A DNA stretch of 64,000 nt from Anoplolepis gracilipes (Eukaryota > Arthropoda > Insecta > Hymenoptera > Formicidae): NCBI RefSeq assembly GCF_047496725.1, contig NC_132971.1, positions 18,966,001 through 19,030,000 on the forward strand, written 5' to 3'. The notes under the pieces are model-generated. The model was not told the DNA's origin and did no database searches. It saw nothing but the letters and a program-made list of their open reading frames with translations. Below, piece after piece: positions 39,102 through 51,772 of this stretch. The translations under genes and the position numbers were made by a program. Position 1 is the stretch's first letter. Each line of letters begins with the position of its first letter.

Positions 39102-42100
39102 TCACTCCCATCGACTTTTTCGCACTCTTTTACGCTCCGGTCCCGTGGAATTGGAGGCTTGATTGTTATCCTGAGCTGTTGGCTTCGGTGGAGGTACAGT
39201 CGGCGGTGGAGGCATTATCACAGAAGGTGGAGTGATCGTCTGTTCCCAAGTATGATCTGACGATGCTCGAAACTACAATATAAAAAAAACAAAATTATTA
39301 ATTAACAAAACATTCGCTAACTTTTTTTGAACTTTATTCTTTAACGCATTTTTCCAAAGTACGCAACTCACCTGAGAATTATACTGACTTCGAAAAGCAG
39401 CTTTCATAGCGGAAAGTCGATCGCTACCAGGTCCGTGTCTTTCTAACTTTTTAACTACCTCACTGATATCCTTGGACGCTTGCGTTGACGATGATCCACT
39501 CTAAAGTATACAGTAATCGTTGCAGTTTCAGAAAATATGTATATAAAAATTTTATACAAATTATTGTTAGCTGCGATACGTACTGAACTCGACGAATCTG
39601 GTCTGCCTCTGAAGCCAAGTCCAGCTCCACCGATATTTAAACTCTTCCCTTTTCCGCCTTTGAATCTTGATTTTCTGAACCATGCACTTTGCATGGCTAA
39701 GTCCATCAAGCTCTTTGATACTTCTTGATTTGCTCCTTCCAAATTTCTTACTAAATGTCCGGCAAACTCTTTATCCTTTTCAGTTACAAGAGTATATGCT
39801 GTACCCTTCTCACCAGCTCGTCCAGTTCTTCCTATTCTATGCGTGTGAGTATCGATATCTCGCGCTACATCGTAATTCACGACAGTCTTGATATGTGGAA
39901 TATCCAAACCTCGCGCTGAAACACCACATGACAAAAAGTTTACATATATATATATTTCAATATCAAGAGAAACATATAAATAATTTAATTACCGGCTACA
40001 TCAGTAGCAACCAAGGTGCTGACATCCTTCTTTTTAAAAGCTGTAATCACTTTATTTCTCTCGATTTGATCCATATCACCATGCAAAAGTAATACATCAA
40101 ATTCTTTCAATTTCAGATTGTTGGCAAGTTCTTCTGCATTCAGCTGAGATGTGAGGGAAAAATAATATATTATAAATCCCTTTAACATTGTATAGTTAAA
40201 AGTTGTTTAGCTTTCGCACCTTCTTAGTGACAAAGATTAAAAGACTGCCAGTGCTTAGAAATTCAACCAAGTTCTGCAACAGCCAATTCCATTTACCAGT
40301 AGGATTGTTATGAAACATGATAACATGTTGCGTCACATCAGTATTGGCCTCACCGACATCACCTTGTACTATTCTAATAGGATCTGTTAAAACATCTCTA
40401 GCCAGCTTTTCTACTTTCTTTTTGAATGTTGCACTGAACAGTAATGTTTGTCTGTCGGGCCTCACATGATTACATATAGAACGTACTTGTGGTTCTAGAA
40501 AAGGAAAAAAGATATAGTATCAAATATATTAACATATATTTAGATCTGTATTAGTTTGTTTACTCACCAAATCCCATGTCAAACATTCTATCAGCTTCAT
40601 CCAGAACCAAAAATGTAACTCTAGTTAAATTCGTTGCTTTCATTTTAACAAGATCGATCATTCTACCAGGAGTAGCAACCACAATCTCCGCGCCGCTTTC
40701 CAGCGCTTTGCTCTGCTCCCATTTGCTACCACCTCCGTAGCAGCAGCACACTTGAATATTGTAAACCTTCCCAAATTTCTTTGCTTCTTGATAAATCTGT
40801 AACATTCACATATAGATTTTACATTTTCAAACACGCGTTTGCGATTTGTAACATAGGATCAAAATTAGAAAAAAGTTTACCTGTTGAGATAATTCTCTCG
40901 TCGGTGCCAAGATAAGACCGATAGGGCCATCTCCAGGTTTCAATTCTCGCTGATCCATAATGTGCACTAGCATCGGCCAAATAAATGCTGCTGTTTTACC
41001 GCTACCAGTTTTTGCTATACCTATGATATCTCGTCCACTTAAGGCAGCAGGCACTGCTTGCGCTTGAATAGGTGTAGGTTGTGTGTATTCACTTTTCCGG
41101 ATAGTTTTTATCAGCGCGTCATCGAAGCCAAAATGGCCGAAACTTGTAACCGGATTAGGCGGAGAAGGTCCAGATACCTTTATACCCAGAGTTTTTTTCA
41201 AGTCATCAATCTGTTGTTTACTTAAACTTGCAATTTCTTCATGCACATTGTAAAAATTTTTATCAAATGCTTCGTATTCTATTTCACTGTGATCAATTGA
41301 AGGTAATGGATCAATCTCTTTTTTCTTTGGTGGTGCGATAGGATTACCGTCTTCATCATATTCGATTTCTTGATCAGATTCTTCTTGTTGTAAACCAGCA
41401 GTTGGATTCTCTTCCATATACCTAAGAAATAAAACACAAAATCAAATATATTTTTACATATTTCTAACATATAATAATATATAAATAATATATAATATTT
41501 AATATTTTACATATAATTATATAATTTTATATGCAAAAAATAAACAACAATATTTTACCACCATATATTACCCAAAAATTGTACCTATAGTAACTCTCTT
41601 CATCATCTTCCCCATCAATATCTGCCCGAAATCCTTTTGATTTCTCTTCTTTACGATTATCACCATATTGAGCTGCACAACTGTTTCGCTTCACTTCAGC
41701 ATCAATACCTGCCATGAAAGCATCTAAAGGATCTTCTTCACCATCGCTCTCCTCTTTTGTTGCAGAGTTTTTCATTAAATCATATGTGGGAGAACCAGGA
41801 GCAGGTATATATTCCAACGATGAAGTCGGAGGTTCATCATCATCTTCGAAATATCTGATATTTTACATAATAATGTTGTAACAAGTTTGTTTCTATTTTC
41901 TTTCATAACAAAATTTTCGAAATATCATTATTTTTAGAATTATACTCACTCTTCCTCTGTTTTGCTGCGTTTTTTAGGCATACCCCAACAAGCGGATAAA
42001 GCATTTTCTGTAATAGCATTCATTGTGTGATAGCCTTGTTTACTCAAGGCCGAGTTTGGCGGAGGTGGAGGTATATTAGTACCACTTCTTTTTGTCCCAG

Positions 42101-42164
42101 ACATTTGAAAGCCAGCAAAGCCAAAACCTTTTGGCTTATTACCGCTTCCTCGGTGATAGCTCAT
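39102..42164 (-). CDS. DDX42: ATP-dependent RNA helicase DDX42
   Basis: Nine - strand exons: 42164-41950, 41854-41585, 41421-40881, 40796-40568, 40494-40220, 40143-39993, 39915-39584, 39500-39372, 39272-39102; 2313 nt, 770 aa, all phases consistent. DDX42 (SF3b125) is a DEAD-box RNA helicase/chaperone linked to the U2 snRNP SF3b complex in the nucleus. Seen in order: N-terminal KPKGFGFAGF, EYIPAPGSPT, Q-motif YTQPTPIQ, AKTGSGKT (298-305), APTREL (334-339), LDEAD (DEAD 408-411), SAT (439-441), LLHGDMDQ, ATDVAARGLDIP, HRIGRTGR (586-593), SRFKGGKGKSLNIGG, and C-terminal KSRWE. These flanking motifs are specific to DDX42 among DEAD-box proteins. It is shorter than the vertebrate protein because the C-terminal Gly/His/Arg-rich tail is reduced. 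I chose ATG 42164 (MSYHRGSGN, A at -3) by similarity; an in-frame ATG at 42185 would add seven residues and has a weaker context. Confidence 0.95.
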
Positions 42165-42997
42165 TGTGTCCACTTTAACAATCATTGAAAATTACTGATT
42201 ACTGTAAATTCTCTCTCCAATACAATTATCAATCAGAAATAATCGTTCGTGCTCCCAACAAATATAAGACAAGTATGATATAAATATAATCAAGTAAACA
42301 ATTAATTTCTATTACGCAATACGACGCAATGTTTTCTGCCGCAGAAAACAACCAATAAGTTTAACATACTTTTTATTTAAAATATTTTTAATCCTAGTTC
42401 AATAATAGAGTTGACCAAGGTTTTCATAAACAACACTTATTTGCGTATATAAACTAATGTTTAAAGGTTAAAGGTTAAGATTCTATTCCGCCGAATTTTG
42501 TGAAATATCGTTAACATGGTGGAGTAACTTTGTCAAACTTTTTCGCTTCATCCCTTGCACGCAATAATCGTAAAAATTTAATTATGCAATAATTACCTAT
42601 GCACTAAACAAATTCACAAATTTATTCACATTTATCTAGTACCGTGATATCGAACGGTAAAATCTTCTGTCACAATCATAAACGCTGAAAAACATAGTGT
42701 TATCACTATGCAGTCACTGCAGTCAGAGAGAAGCCTGAGAGGCGCCATCAATCCGCTTTTGAGGGAACCATTCTCACCACGGTACAGTGGCGCTAACTGG
42801 ATTGATTTTAGAGCCGGTGAAACTACGTAGTTGGATCGACTTTCCAGCGGTTCGCGTCCGTGCTAGATCCACAAATTATGGATCTCAAAAGTATGAAATA
42901 TATACATTCATTATAATATTTTATTACATATTAACTGCAACTGCGCGTGATCTTTTTTCACTTTAACATATATTATGAAGTAATATATATACGTGTA

Positions 42998-43038
<41 letters not shown>

Positions 43039-43203
43039 AAAAAATGCTCATTTTATTTCACATAAAATTTAATGTTTGAATGATTTCAATGAAAGTATTT
43101 TGGTAAATATTCATATAAGGTCACCCCTTTCATCATCAAGCATCAAGCTAGCTTGACGCTGATTGGCCAGTTGAAAATGAGACCTTTTAATTATCAAGCA
43201 GTG

Positions 43204-43210
<7 letters not shown>

Positions 43211-43249
<39 letters not shown>
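43211..43249. repeat. (AT)n microsatellite
   Basis: About 19 AT units; a second AT tract lies at 43002-43034. Confidence 0.95.
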
Positions 43250-43251
<2 letters not shown>

Positions 43252-43883
43252 TTCTATGTGCATGCGTGTTTTTAAAAATTTTTATCTTTAATTAAATTAA
43301 TTAATTAATTTAATTGTTATCTGTCAGCAAACTACAAAAAAAAGTTTGAGGAGACGCTACTAGCGTGCTCTGTCCTTGTTCAACTTTTAGTAACAAAGAT
43401 AGAACAACGTTTTTAGCGCGAATAGCAATTTCCCGAACGCACCCAAAATATGCAGAAAGCATCTATAGATACGTAAGATCTATGGCGACAGAGAGATCTC
43501 TGGGCTCTGGCGCGTATCCAGTGGTCACGCTACGAACTAAGATGACATGGCCGACGTATGGACCTATATCGACGAACCTGGGTCCTCAGCCCTCATTTCT
43601 CTGATGCTCTTCGATTCTCTCGTTAAGCTCAATCCTACCGAGCCGGTTTCAATCCGGTGATATTTTCAAGCACGTGGTCGTGCAAGCGAACAATCGTCGG
43701 TGCGATTTAAAGGCTCGAAGGGACTAGCTTAATTAACGAGTGGCGTCGAGCGCGGGGCGAAGAGGGGAAGGTATCCCGAGTGTGAGAAAGAGCATACTCT
43801 GTCGTGTCATTCGGGTAACACGCGTCGCACGATACGGTACACGGGCGTCCTCGTGAGAAACGCTAGATTCGCTGCGTTGTGTG

Positions 43884-43888
<5 letters not shown>

Positions 43889-43914
<26 letters not shown>
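43889..43914. repeat. (GT)n microsatellite
   Basis: About 13 GT units ending 15 nt before the SOSS-B ATG, so inside its 5' UTR or core promoter. Confidence 0.95.
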
Positions 43915-43928
43915 ACGCGTAATTCACG

Positions 43929-44949
43929 ATGGATTACGTGTTGATAAAGGATATCCGGGCGGGCCAGAAGAACATCAATGTAGTGTTTATCGTTTTGGAG
44001 GTTAGCCACCCTACCATCACTAAAGAGAACCGCGAAGTTCGAACGTTCAAAGTGGCCGACAGCACCGCCTGCATGAACGTCTCCATCTGGGATGAGCCCG
44101 GCCAGCTCCTGATGCCGGGTGACATCGTACGGCTCACCAAAGGCTACGCGTCTGTCTGGCGACAATGTCTGACCCTGTATTCGGGCAAGAACGGCGATAT
44201 ACAGAAGATAGGCGAGTTTTGCATGGTGATCAACGAGCAGATCAACATGAGCGATCCGAATCCAATGTTGTCGCAACAGTTGGTCAATCAGAGCGGCTCG
44301 GGTACACCTGGTAGCAACGTCAACAATAGCATCACCAACAACGGCAACGCTAATAGTATTTCAAATCAGTCGGGAAGGCAGCCCTTGGTAAATGAAATCT
44401 TTGAAAATTTAGCTAGTGAAATATTTCAGGATTTTCCTTGCGATATGATGTTCAATAATTTTGCTTACGAAGAATATGGTGGTGAGTGTGGTCATGAGGC
44501 GCGATGCTCCAATTTTTTTTTAATTCTTGTGGCATGCTCAAAATTAGTAATTTCCACTTGTATAATAATATCTAGAGCATTCCGGTAAAAACAGTATGTC
44601 TAATTTCTCGTAGGCTATCCAAAGCAATACGACTTCCAATACTGGGGCGACAGCGAGTTCGACGACTCCAAAAAGCGGAAACGGGAGTGGAAGTGGTAAT
44701 GGCAGCAATGTAGGCAATGCCGGTAGTGGAAACGGCACCGGCGGTAGCAACGGCGGTAGCGGAAGCAGCGGCACCAGCGGAAGCAGCGGCGGTGGCAGCG
44801 GAAGCGGCAGCAGCAGCAGCTCCGGTCTACCTGGTGGCTCGGTGCGATATTCGTCGACAGATTCGACGTCAAAGTCAGCACCGACAACCAAGAGCAATTC
44901 ACGTGGTCGCGGCGGTTACAGAAACGGCAGTCGCAGCGATCGGAGATAA
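43929..44949 (+). CDS. SOSS-B: SOSS complex subunit B (single-stranded DNA-binding protein, NABP/hSSB-like)
   Basis: Preferred model: exons 43929-44387 and 44614-44949, 264 aa. SOSS-B is the OB-fold ssDNA-binding subunit of the SOSS complex (with INTS3 and C9orf80/INIP), acting in double-strand-break repair signalling in the nucleus. Residues 1-110 carry the OB fold: FVKDI-like start LIKDIRAGQKN, EVRTFKVADSTA, SIWDEPGQLL, PGDIVRLTKGYASV, LTLYSGKNGDIQKIGEFCMV. After it comes an Asn/Gly/Ser-rich linker, then a Gly-Ser run coded by GGC/AGC repeats (about 44690-44820) and a basic tail ending GSRSDRR. The junction TTG/gtaaat to cgtag/GCT is phase 0 and continues the Asn/Ser-rich composition. A competing donor at 44481/44482 gives another ending (see findings). 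A GT microsatellite lies just upstream of the ATG. The N-terminal identity is secure; the 3' structure is less so. Confidence 0.9.
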
Positions 44950-45402
44950 CATACGAGAAGGAAACGGCTGATCATATACGTGTAACGAATATACGTGTGT
45001 GCACGCGCGTGACAAATTTGTACGTTGTGTATAATATACTGTTTTCTTTTAAACTTTGATTCTTGACGCGTCCCTGAGCGAGAAGTATATAGGGCGACTG
45101 TTGCACGTACTATTATCGAGTAGGGAACGAGTACTTGAATGCGAGTGTCACGCCAATATCACCAATGATGGGTGTTTGAATCTTTCGAGAAATTGTTTTC
45201 GAATAATTCCACCGCGTATCAAATATTGATTGTCTTGTAAATTTTTAAACAATTTGTAAACTTCTTTTTTTCTGTAATTAAAATTTATATTTATTAAATT
45301 TTAATATTGCGCGCGGATTTTTATTATCTCCACACGATATATTTAAGAAAAATTTCAAACTGTATAAAATTTTTCAAGACTTACTATTGTTAAGACTTTT
45401 TT

Positions 45403-45450
45403 AACTTAATTATTATGTCTTAATTTTTATAACTTAATTATTATGTCTTA
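45403..45450. repeat. Tandem duplication, 28-bp period
   Basis: AACTTAATTATTATGTCTTA occurs at 45403-45422 and again at 45431-45450. Confidence 0.9.
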
Positions 45451-46023
45451 CAACATTCAATAAAAAAATTCTCATTTTGTATAATAATTATTTAGAATTA
45501 TTCAAAACATGCTTGTATTAGTGTTTTGCTACTTGTCAATCGTTCCAATCTGTAAATAATTCGTGTAATTGGAAAGCGTGTCTGCTAAAGGAATTTTTTA
45601 TGAACGAGCAAGTCTCCCTCTAGCATCAATCCTTATTCATATATTCTTAGTTGCAATGAAAACAGATATGACATTCTATACATATATATATAAAAAAAAA
45701 CAAGTAAAACAATGTTATATATATAGAAGAGTATTCTTTTTATTAACATAATAATTTAAAATTATAACTTAAAATTTTAAGAAAAATACAGCAAATAATA
45801 TATTTTAGAGTTTATTCAAAGAAAAAAATGAGATCTGAAGCTTATTTAATATGGAAAGATTTCTTAATCATTTACATGTGTTTATAGAAGAAGATATGCA
45901 GAGTGATTATTGTTAATTAAACATCGAGTTTTTTTTATATATTGCAAGAAAATTCGAACTGGTTATAATTTCGTAAAATTATTTTTACTAGTTTTTAGGT
46001 ATAGAATATTATTTTGTTATCTA

Positions 46024-46028
<5 letters not shown>

Positions 46029-46075
<47 letters not shown>
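46029..46075. repeat. (TA)n microsatellite
   Basis: About 23 TA units. Confidence 0.95.
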
Positions 46076-46081
<6 letters not shown>

Positions 46082-48592
46082 TTTACGCAATTTATTACGC
46101 AAATATTCGTATTTGAATATATGTTAAACATTGAATTTATCTTGACAATTATCCCGGTGATTAACGCTTTCTTAGACGCTCGCTCACGCAGCCCCTTTAA
46201 ATCTTGAATGATAACAACTATTATTTAAGCAGAATAGTCCACAATTAAGACTGACAAAACTGATGATATTACAATAGGTAATAATAAAAAGATCTTCTTT
46301 AAGGTGCAAATAAAAAAAGTTTATTGTGAGACTAATGGAGAAGAAATTAATTAAAAAGACAAATTGGATTAAAATAAAAAAAAATTTGTTCATTGATATA
46401 CATACATTTTCATTTATTTCAGTCCATTAATTTTAATCAACAAAATCTAATTTTTTAATGTTTCGTCTATCTCTTTTTTTTTCTTTAAACTAAAATTGTT
46501 CTTTAAAATAAATGCATTTTGCAAAATCAGGGCCGATCATTTTCGATAACATTTTCGACAACAGTCGTGCATTTCTCATTTTAACATTAATATTTTATTA
46601 TTATAACTTTTCTATAAAAAATATTTATTAAATATTTAGAGCGTGTGTTAAAATATTATTTCTAAATATATGTTCTTGTAAATATTTTTACCAAATAGTG
46701 TTGCATTATTTTACTCATAATGATAAAAAAAATTAAAGAGCGATTTATTCTGTTAAATTCATTTATATCTCGATTAAAAATACCGCGAAGGATTAAGCAA
46801 ATTTGTTGTTGCAAATGTGTTAAAATTTCCAGCAACTATTTAAATAACTCACTTTATTTTTATATCATCGCACAAAACTGCTGCTACACGGAATCTTATC
46901 GTTGAAATGTATGATAATTGCAAGGTTAATTTGTTTCCGTTCTCGAATGACCGCAAGTTTTTCTCGGACGATTAGTGTAGATATTTTATATATTTAGCAC
47001 ATATGTTTTGCTACTTGCAAGAATTTACGTGATTTAATATTTTTTTTAGAAGGTATATGTAGTTCACAAGTGGTGTTAAAAATTGACAATTGACATTTTA
47101 GTTGATAAATTAATAATTTGCGTTTGCAAAATTTTTTAGACATATTCTAATAAAAATATTGTAATAAGTTTTTCAATTCATCGATTGATCAATCGATTGA
47201 TCAATATGTATAGATATGTTACATAATTTCTCAATTCAGTTTTAAAATAGTTTAAAAGAGATGATATATATATATATTTAAACGCAAATTTTAATCAATA
47301 TTAGATTAATTCGCAATAAAGTAATATTAAAACATACTTTTAAATAATTATTTTTATGAAAAAAAATTTATTTTGGAGTACAGCGAGCGTTGTCAAATAT
47401 ATGATAATACTTTGAAATCATAAGAAAAAAGAAAATTATAGAAAAATTGAATCAAATATTTTAATATTTTAGATACTTATTAATTCGTTGAAAAAGAAAA
47501 ATATTATTCATATAGGTGGAGAAAAATAATTGTTATTTTTCAATTTTTATTTCAATAATCTAATACTAATAGATACAAGGTAAATCGATTATTCACAGCG
47601 ATATCGATCTTACATTATAACGCGGTAATTTTTCTTTTTTTTATACACTTTATATGATTTACGAGTTACGAGCCAGTAGGTATAATTACGAGATAGCGAG
47701 TGTGGGTTGCGACAGGTCGACAGGTGATCAAAGAGAAAACGAAAATACAAGCATGTTTGCTTTATCATTGCCAACCTGATAAGCGAATTATTCTCGCAGA
47801 CGCATCCGCAGCAAAAGTTTTTGATCTTTTTTAAGGGTTATAGAATATAAGTCACAGTGACAATTGTCGCACATCGCTTTTCAGGTTATGTCGGTGCCGA
47901 ATTATATTATCTTATGTTAAAATTAAGGTGGGTGACTATATTTTCGATAATATTTCCTTTATCGCCGATTTCTCGGTTGTAATCTCAATATTTTAATCTT
48001 TATTTTCAAGGAAGCGATGTTGGTGTTATGAGTGACATATGGACGCTATTTGACTTTTCATATGAATGATATACGTATCAATTCCTAGAATACAATCGTG
48101 ATGATTTATCAGTGATTTTTTCATGTATAAAATTCCATAAAACGGTATGTTTTTTATGAATATATATTATTTTTACGACTTATATATTACGTTTTTTGTC
48201 ACATCTCATATAGCACAGAAATAACAGTGCTTTGTGTGCTTCATTTTGTAAAATTCATAAAAAAGTAATAAATAAAAATTTAATAAAAATCAAAGGAAAA
48301 ATAAGATTCTTTTGAAGACTGTAGAAGAAAGTTTCTTTTGAAGACAACAGAAGCTGTTATTTTGAAAACTTTATATTTTTATGATATACTTGCATTCATT
48401 TAATAGTTTTGTATGTACAAAGATTTATATTTATTTTTTATTATCATATTGTGTTATAAACAGTAATTTGTGTACAATAAAAAGATGTACGATATATTTA
48501 TAACTATTAAAAATTATTTAGATACATTTTATATAAAGCATGATAAGTTGCAAGAAACATGACTGAAAAATTATAAAGCTAAATCTTTGTTA

Positions 48593-48861
48593 CGAGGGGT
48601 TGGTCACTAACAGTTATAATATATAAAAATTACCCTTTGATACGGATTACTCTTAAATTATACCTTGGATTACTTAAGATTATCTAATAGTATTTCAAAT
48701 TAAAAATAAATTTTGAAAAAGAAATTTTACTTTAAATTATTTTAACGCTAAAGATTATTTAGATTTACCAAAAATAACCTTGGATTACCCAAAATTTTAC
48801 TGGGATTGCCGCTGAATTACCTAGGCCTTGTACAAAAATTACCTCAGTGACCAATCCCTCG
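48593..48861. mobile_element. hAT-like MITE, 269 bp, with 8-bp target-site duplication
   Basis: Terminal inverted repeats CGAGGGGTTGGTCACT (48593) and its near complement AGTGACCAATCCCTCG (ending 48861), one mismatch in 16. Both ends are flanked by the identical octamer CTTTGTTA (48585-48592 and 48862-48869). An 8-bp duplication is the hallmark of hAT insertions. Non-coding. Confidence 0.8.
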
Positions 48862-49019
48862 CTTTGTTATTAACAATATAATATGAAATAAATGAGACAA
48901 GCTATGCTTTATTTTTTTGCTTTCCTGATTCTTTTTTTCTTTTTATTTAGTAGCGAATGTTTGTGCTGTTAATTATATATTTCTAAATTTTTTTTTCAGA
49001 ATTTTTTAATTTAGAAAAT

Positions 49020-51772
49020 ATGACACGCTCGCATATAAAATATCAAATTGCTAGAGATGATGTAGATACATCAGAGTATTTGCCACAAAATGTTCCAGAT
49101 TTCCAAAATGTAACAAGTCCAGAACCCACATTTTGGAGGAAAGCATACCAAGTGTTTTTATTGATTTCTATTTACTTTGTTTTATCAATAGGCCTTACAT
49201 TTTATAATCCATGGCTTTATAATACATATGTGAGTAATTACATACATAACAAATTAATTTTATTTTATTTTTCACTATTATATTTAAATTATTTAGTTTT
49301 CATAAAGCTTTATTTAGTTATTATAAAATTGCTTTATAGGAGCAAACTCTACATATTTAAAAATATATATATATAAATTTATTAATGACTCACAATATTT
49401 TTAGGGATTTAATTTTCCACTTGGAGTAGTAGTTTGCCATTTGATTATAAAATTTACACTGTCTGCATTAATACGATGCATTAGAAGATGTTTTACTGGT
49501 AGGCGGATAAACCTACCATGGAAAAATATAATTTATTCCATAATGGTACCTGGTATAGCCAGTGGTGTTGATATTGGTTTATCCAACTGGGCACTTTCAT
49601 TGATTTCAATATCTTTGTAAGTAAAAATAATATCAAAACACTAATTACATATAGATGGCATAAGACATTTATTATTATTTATTATATACAGTTAAATTCC
49701 TTCCTAGGGTTACTATGACTAAATCAACTACTATTATATTTATTCTTGGATTTTCTCTTCTCTTTAAACTAGAGAAAAAGGTATAAAACTTACTTTTAAT
49801 TGAAAAATTATAAGTTATTAAAGTCGCTAGTATTTAATTATAAACAACGGGTTAATTAAAAACGACCTGACTAGCCAAAATTATTCAATTTATTTACACT
49901 AAATAATATGTGTAAATAAATTGAATAATTTTGGCTAGTCAGGTCGTTTTTAATTAACCCGTTGTTTTTAATTGAAAAATATAATTATTAAAACTCTTAT
50001 ACATGTCCTTCTATAATAGGCAAATAATTATTATCATTTATTGTAGTCATGGTCTCTAGTAGGGATAGTGGTGATGATAGCGGGAGGATTAGCAATGTTC
50101 ACTTATAAATCCACCCAATTTGGCGTTCTTGGATTTATATTGTGTCTCTTGGCATCATTTGCAAGTGGTATTCGATGGACCATGACGCAACTTATTATGC
50201 AAAGATCCAAACTCGGTCTTCATGATCCGATAGATATGATGTATTATATGCAACCGTGGATGCTATTACCTGCAATATTTGTAACTGTTTGGTTTGAAGG
50301 TAATTCACGATATTTTAAATAATTTTAATGAAATTTTATAATTAACCACATATAACTGAAAATTTTTTAACTGATCATCAATAAAATTTTATGATTGACT
50401 TTCACGACTTAAATCAACATCTATAGACTACATTCGATACTTTACATTTTACACACATGACTTTTTAAACTGAATTACATATTAATCAACATAGATTTTT
50501 GAGGGATGGATAAGAACAAAATAAAAAGAAACACATCATTGATCTTTGGTAGATTTACAGGACAGATCAATTTTTCACTTACACATAGGTCTTTTATGAC
50601 TATATCTAATTTGACCATGCTAGAATCTGAATTTTATATGTTTTGGCTGAAAAAGTACAAATAAATATGAAAACATTCTAAATATTATTTATCGTTAATA
50701 CAATTAGTAGATTTTGTCATTTTCAAATAAATAAAATTCAATTAATGCTCATTGAAGCCCTTTAATTATTTTATTTATTGAAATTTTATAATTAATTAAA
50801 CATATGTCATATAGGTAATTGCGATTAAAAATTATTTTTTTTTTAGACATTTCATGATTTAATCATAATATGCATTGTACGTTTTATTATATAATTTATG
50901 GAATATTTAAAACATTACATTAAATTTTAGGAAGTAGAATATACACTGGTATTAGAGTTACCGATTGGAGTGATATCAGTAGTATTTTATTAACTACAAG
51001 TGCTGTAATAGCCGGTGCCATTTTAGCATTTAGTATGGAAGTGATGGAATTTTTAGTTGTTACTTACACTTCTAGTCTGACATTATCGATCTCGGGAGTA
51101 TTTAAGGTAAATAGCGGCATTTATTTATTTCATTATTTATTTCTTTTTATATTGCATGGCATATACCTATTATATTTAATTTCCAGTAAAACATTGTGAC
51201 AACTTTAATAAATCATATAAATATTATAATTCACAAACAAACAACATAATATTTTATATATTATTGTTAGATATAATATTAGACATTACATTTATACATG
51301 CTATCAAATTTTATTATGCATTATTAAAATATTGTATATGTATATGTAAGTTCTATTTAATCAATATTTTTCAATTTTTATATCTTCAAACGTTCTAAGT
51401 TTTCATGATTTTTTACAGGAAATATGTACATTAGCGCTAGCCTTTGCATTGAAGGGTGACCAAATGACGGGCCTTAACTTTATAGGATTGTTAATGTGCC
51501 TTGGTGGTATAATGCTTCATGTTGTCCAGAAGGTGTTAGTCAATCGAAAGAAAGTGATTGATAATTTGGAATTACAATCAAAAGTGACTAGCAACAGTGC
51601 TAAACATGAAGAGGGAGGGATTGATTCAAATGTACCATTATTGACAGAAAAATCAACGTCTTTAATGAATCTTCTTAATGCTGAATTTAGTTCGGATGAA
51701 GACGGTGATTTAAGAGAGGGTGATAACTCAAGCCAAATATTGTCAGATATTTTGCAACGCAGGGAACAGTGA
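49020..51772 (+). CDS. SLC35C2: Solute carrier family 35 member C2 (nucleotide-sugar-transporter-like)
   Basis: Six coding exons: 49020-49229, 49405-49616, 49708-49780, 50047-50299, 50931-51106, 51419-51772; 1278 nt, 425 aa. SLC35C2 is a multi-pass Golgi/ERGIC membrane protein of the drug/metabolite transporter fold; in mammals it promotes Notch fucosylation, probably through GDP-fucose handling. Family signatures seen: SIGLTFYNPWLYN, VDIGLSNWALS, TMTKSTTIIFIL, IAGGLAMFTYKSTQF, SGIRWTMTQL, DPIDMMYYMQP, TSSLTLSISGVFKEICTL and LCLGGIMLH-like final helix. Roughly ten hydrophobic segments are followed by a polar, acidic cytosolic tail of about 90 residues. An acceptor (ttttttttcag, exon start 49000) lies 20 nt before the ATG, so an upstream non-coding exon exists that I could not place. 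Intron 3 carries a long perfect palindrome. Identity is strong; the exact substrate is from family knowledge. Confidence 0.94.
49842..49967. repeat. Perfect palindrome with 58-bp arms in SLC35C2 intron 3
   Basis: Arms 49842-49899 and 49910-49967 are exact reverse complements around a 10-nt loop; pairing continues five more bases outward after one mismatch. Imperfect ~29-bp direct repeats flank it (49794-49823 and 49966-49994). Confidence 0.95.
50300..50930 (+). other. Intron 4 of SLC35C2
   Basis: Donor GAAG/gtaatt, acceptor ttttag. AT-rich, nothing recognised inside. Confidence 0.9.
51107..51418 (+). other. Intron 5 of SLC35C2
   Basis: Donor AAG/gtaaat, acceptor tacag. AT-rich, nothing recognised inside. 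Confidence 0.9.

Larger units (their letters stand above)
42165..43928. promoter_or_regulatory. Divergent promoter region of DDX42 and SOSS-B
   Basis: Head-to-head gene starts 1.76 kb apart, so both promoters and 5' UTRs must lie here or in unseen upstream exons. Two AT microsatellites (43002-43034, 43211-43249) and a GT microsatellite (43889-43914) occur. An inverted CCAAT (attgg) is at about 43,160. No transcription start can be fixed from sequence alone. Confidence 0.5.
44950..48999. other. SOSS-B 3' UTR, intergenic DNA and 5' non-coding region of SLC35C2
   Basis: AT-rich with no recognisable exon. Candidate poly(A) signal AATAAA at 45459, a 28-bp-period duplication (45403-45450), an AT microsatellite (46029-46075), a 12-bp unit repeated twice (47181-47204), and a hAT-like miniature element (48593-48861). 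The acceptor at 48998-48999 shows that the last part is an SLC35C2 5' UTR intron whose donor I could not locate. Confidence 0.6.

Noticed and set aside
43365..43604. 79-codon + strand frame upstream of SOSS-B
   Set aside because: Unrecognised and upstream of the real start; may be 5' UTR at best.
44544..44902. Pro/Leu-rich and Cys/Arg-rich frames opposite the SOSS-B tail
   Set aside because: Antisense reading of the GGC/AGC repeat coding the Gly-Ser run.
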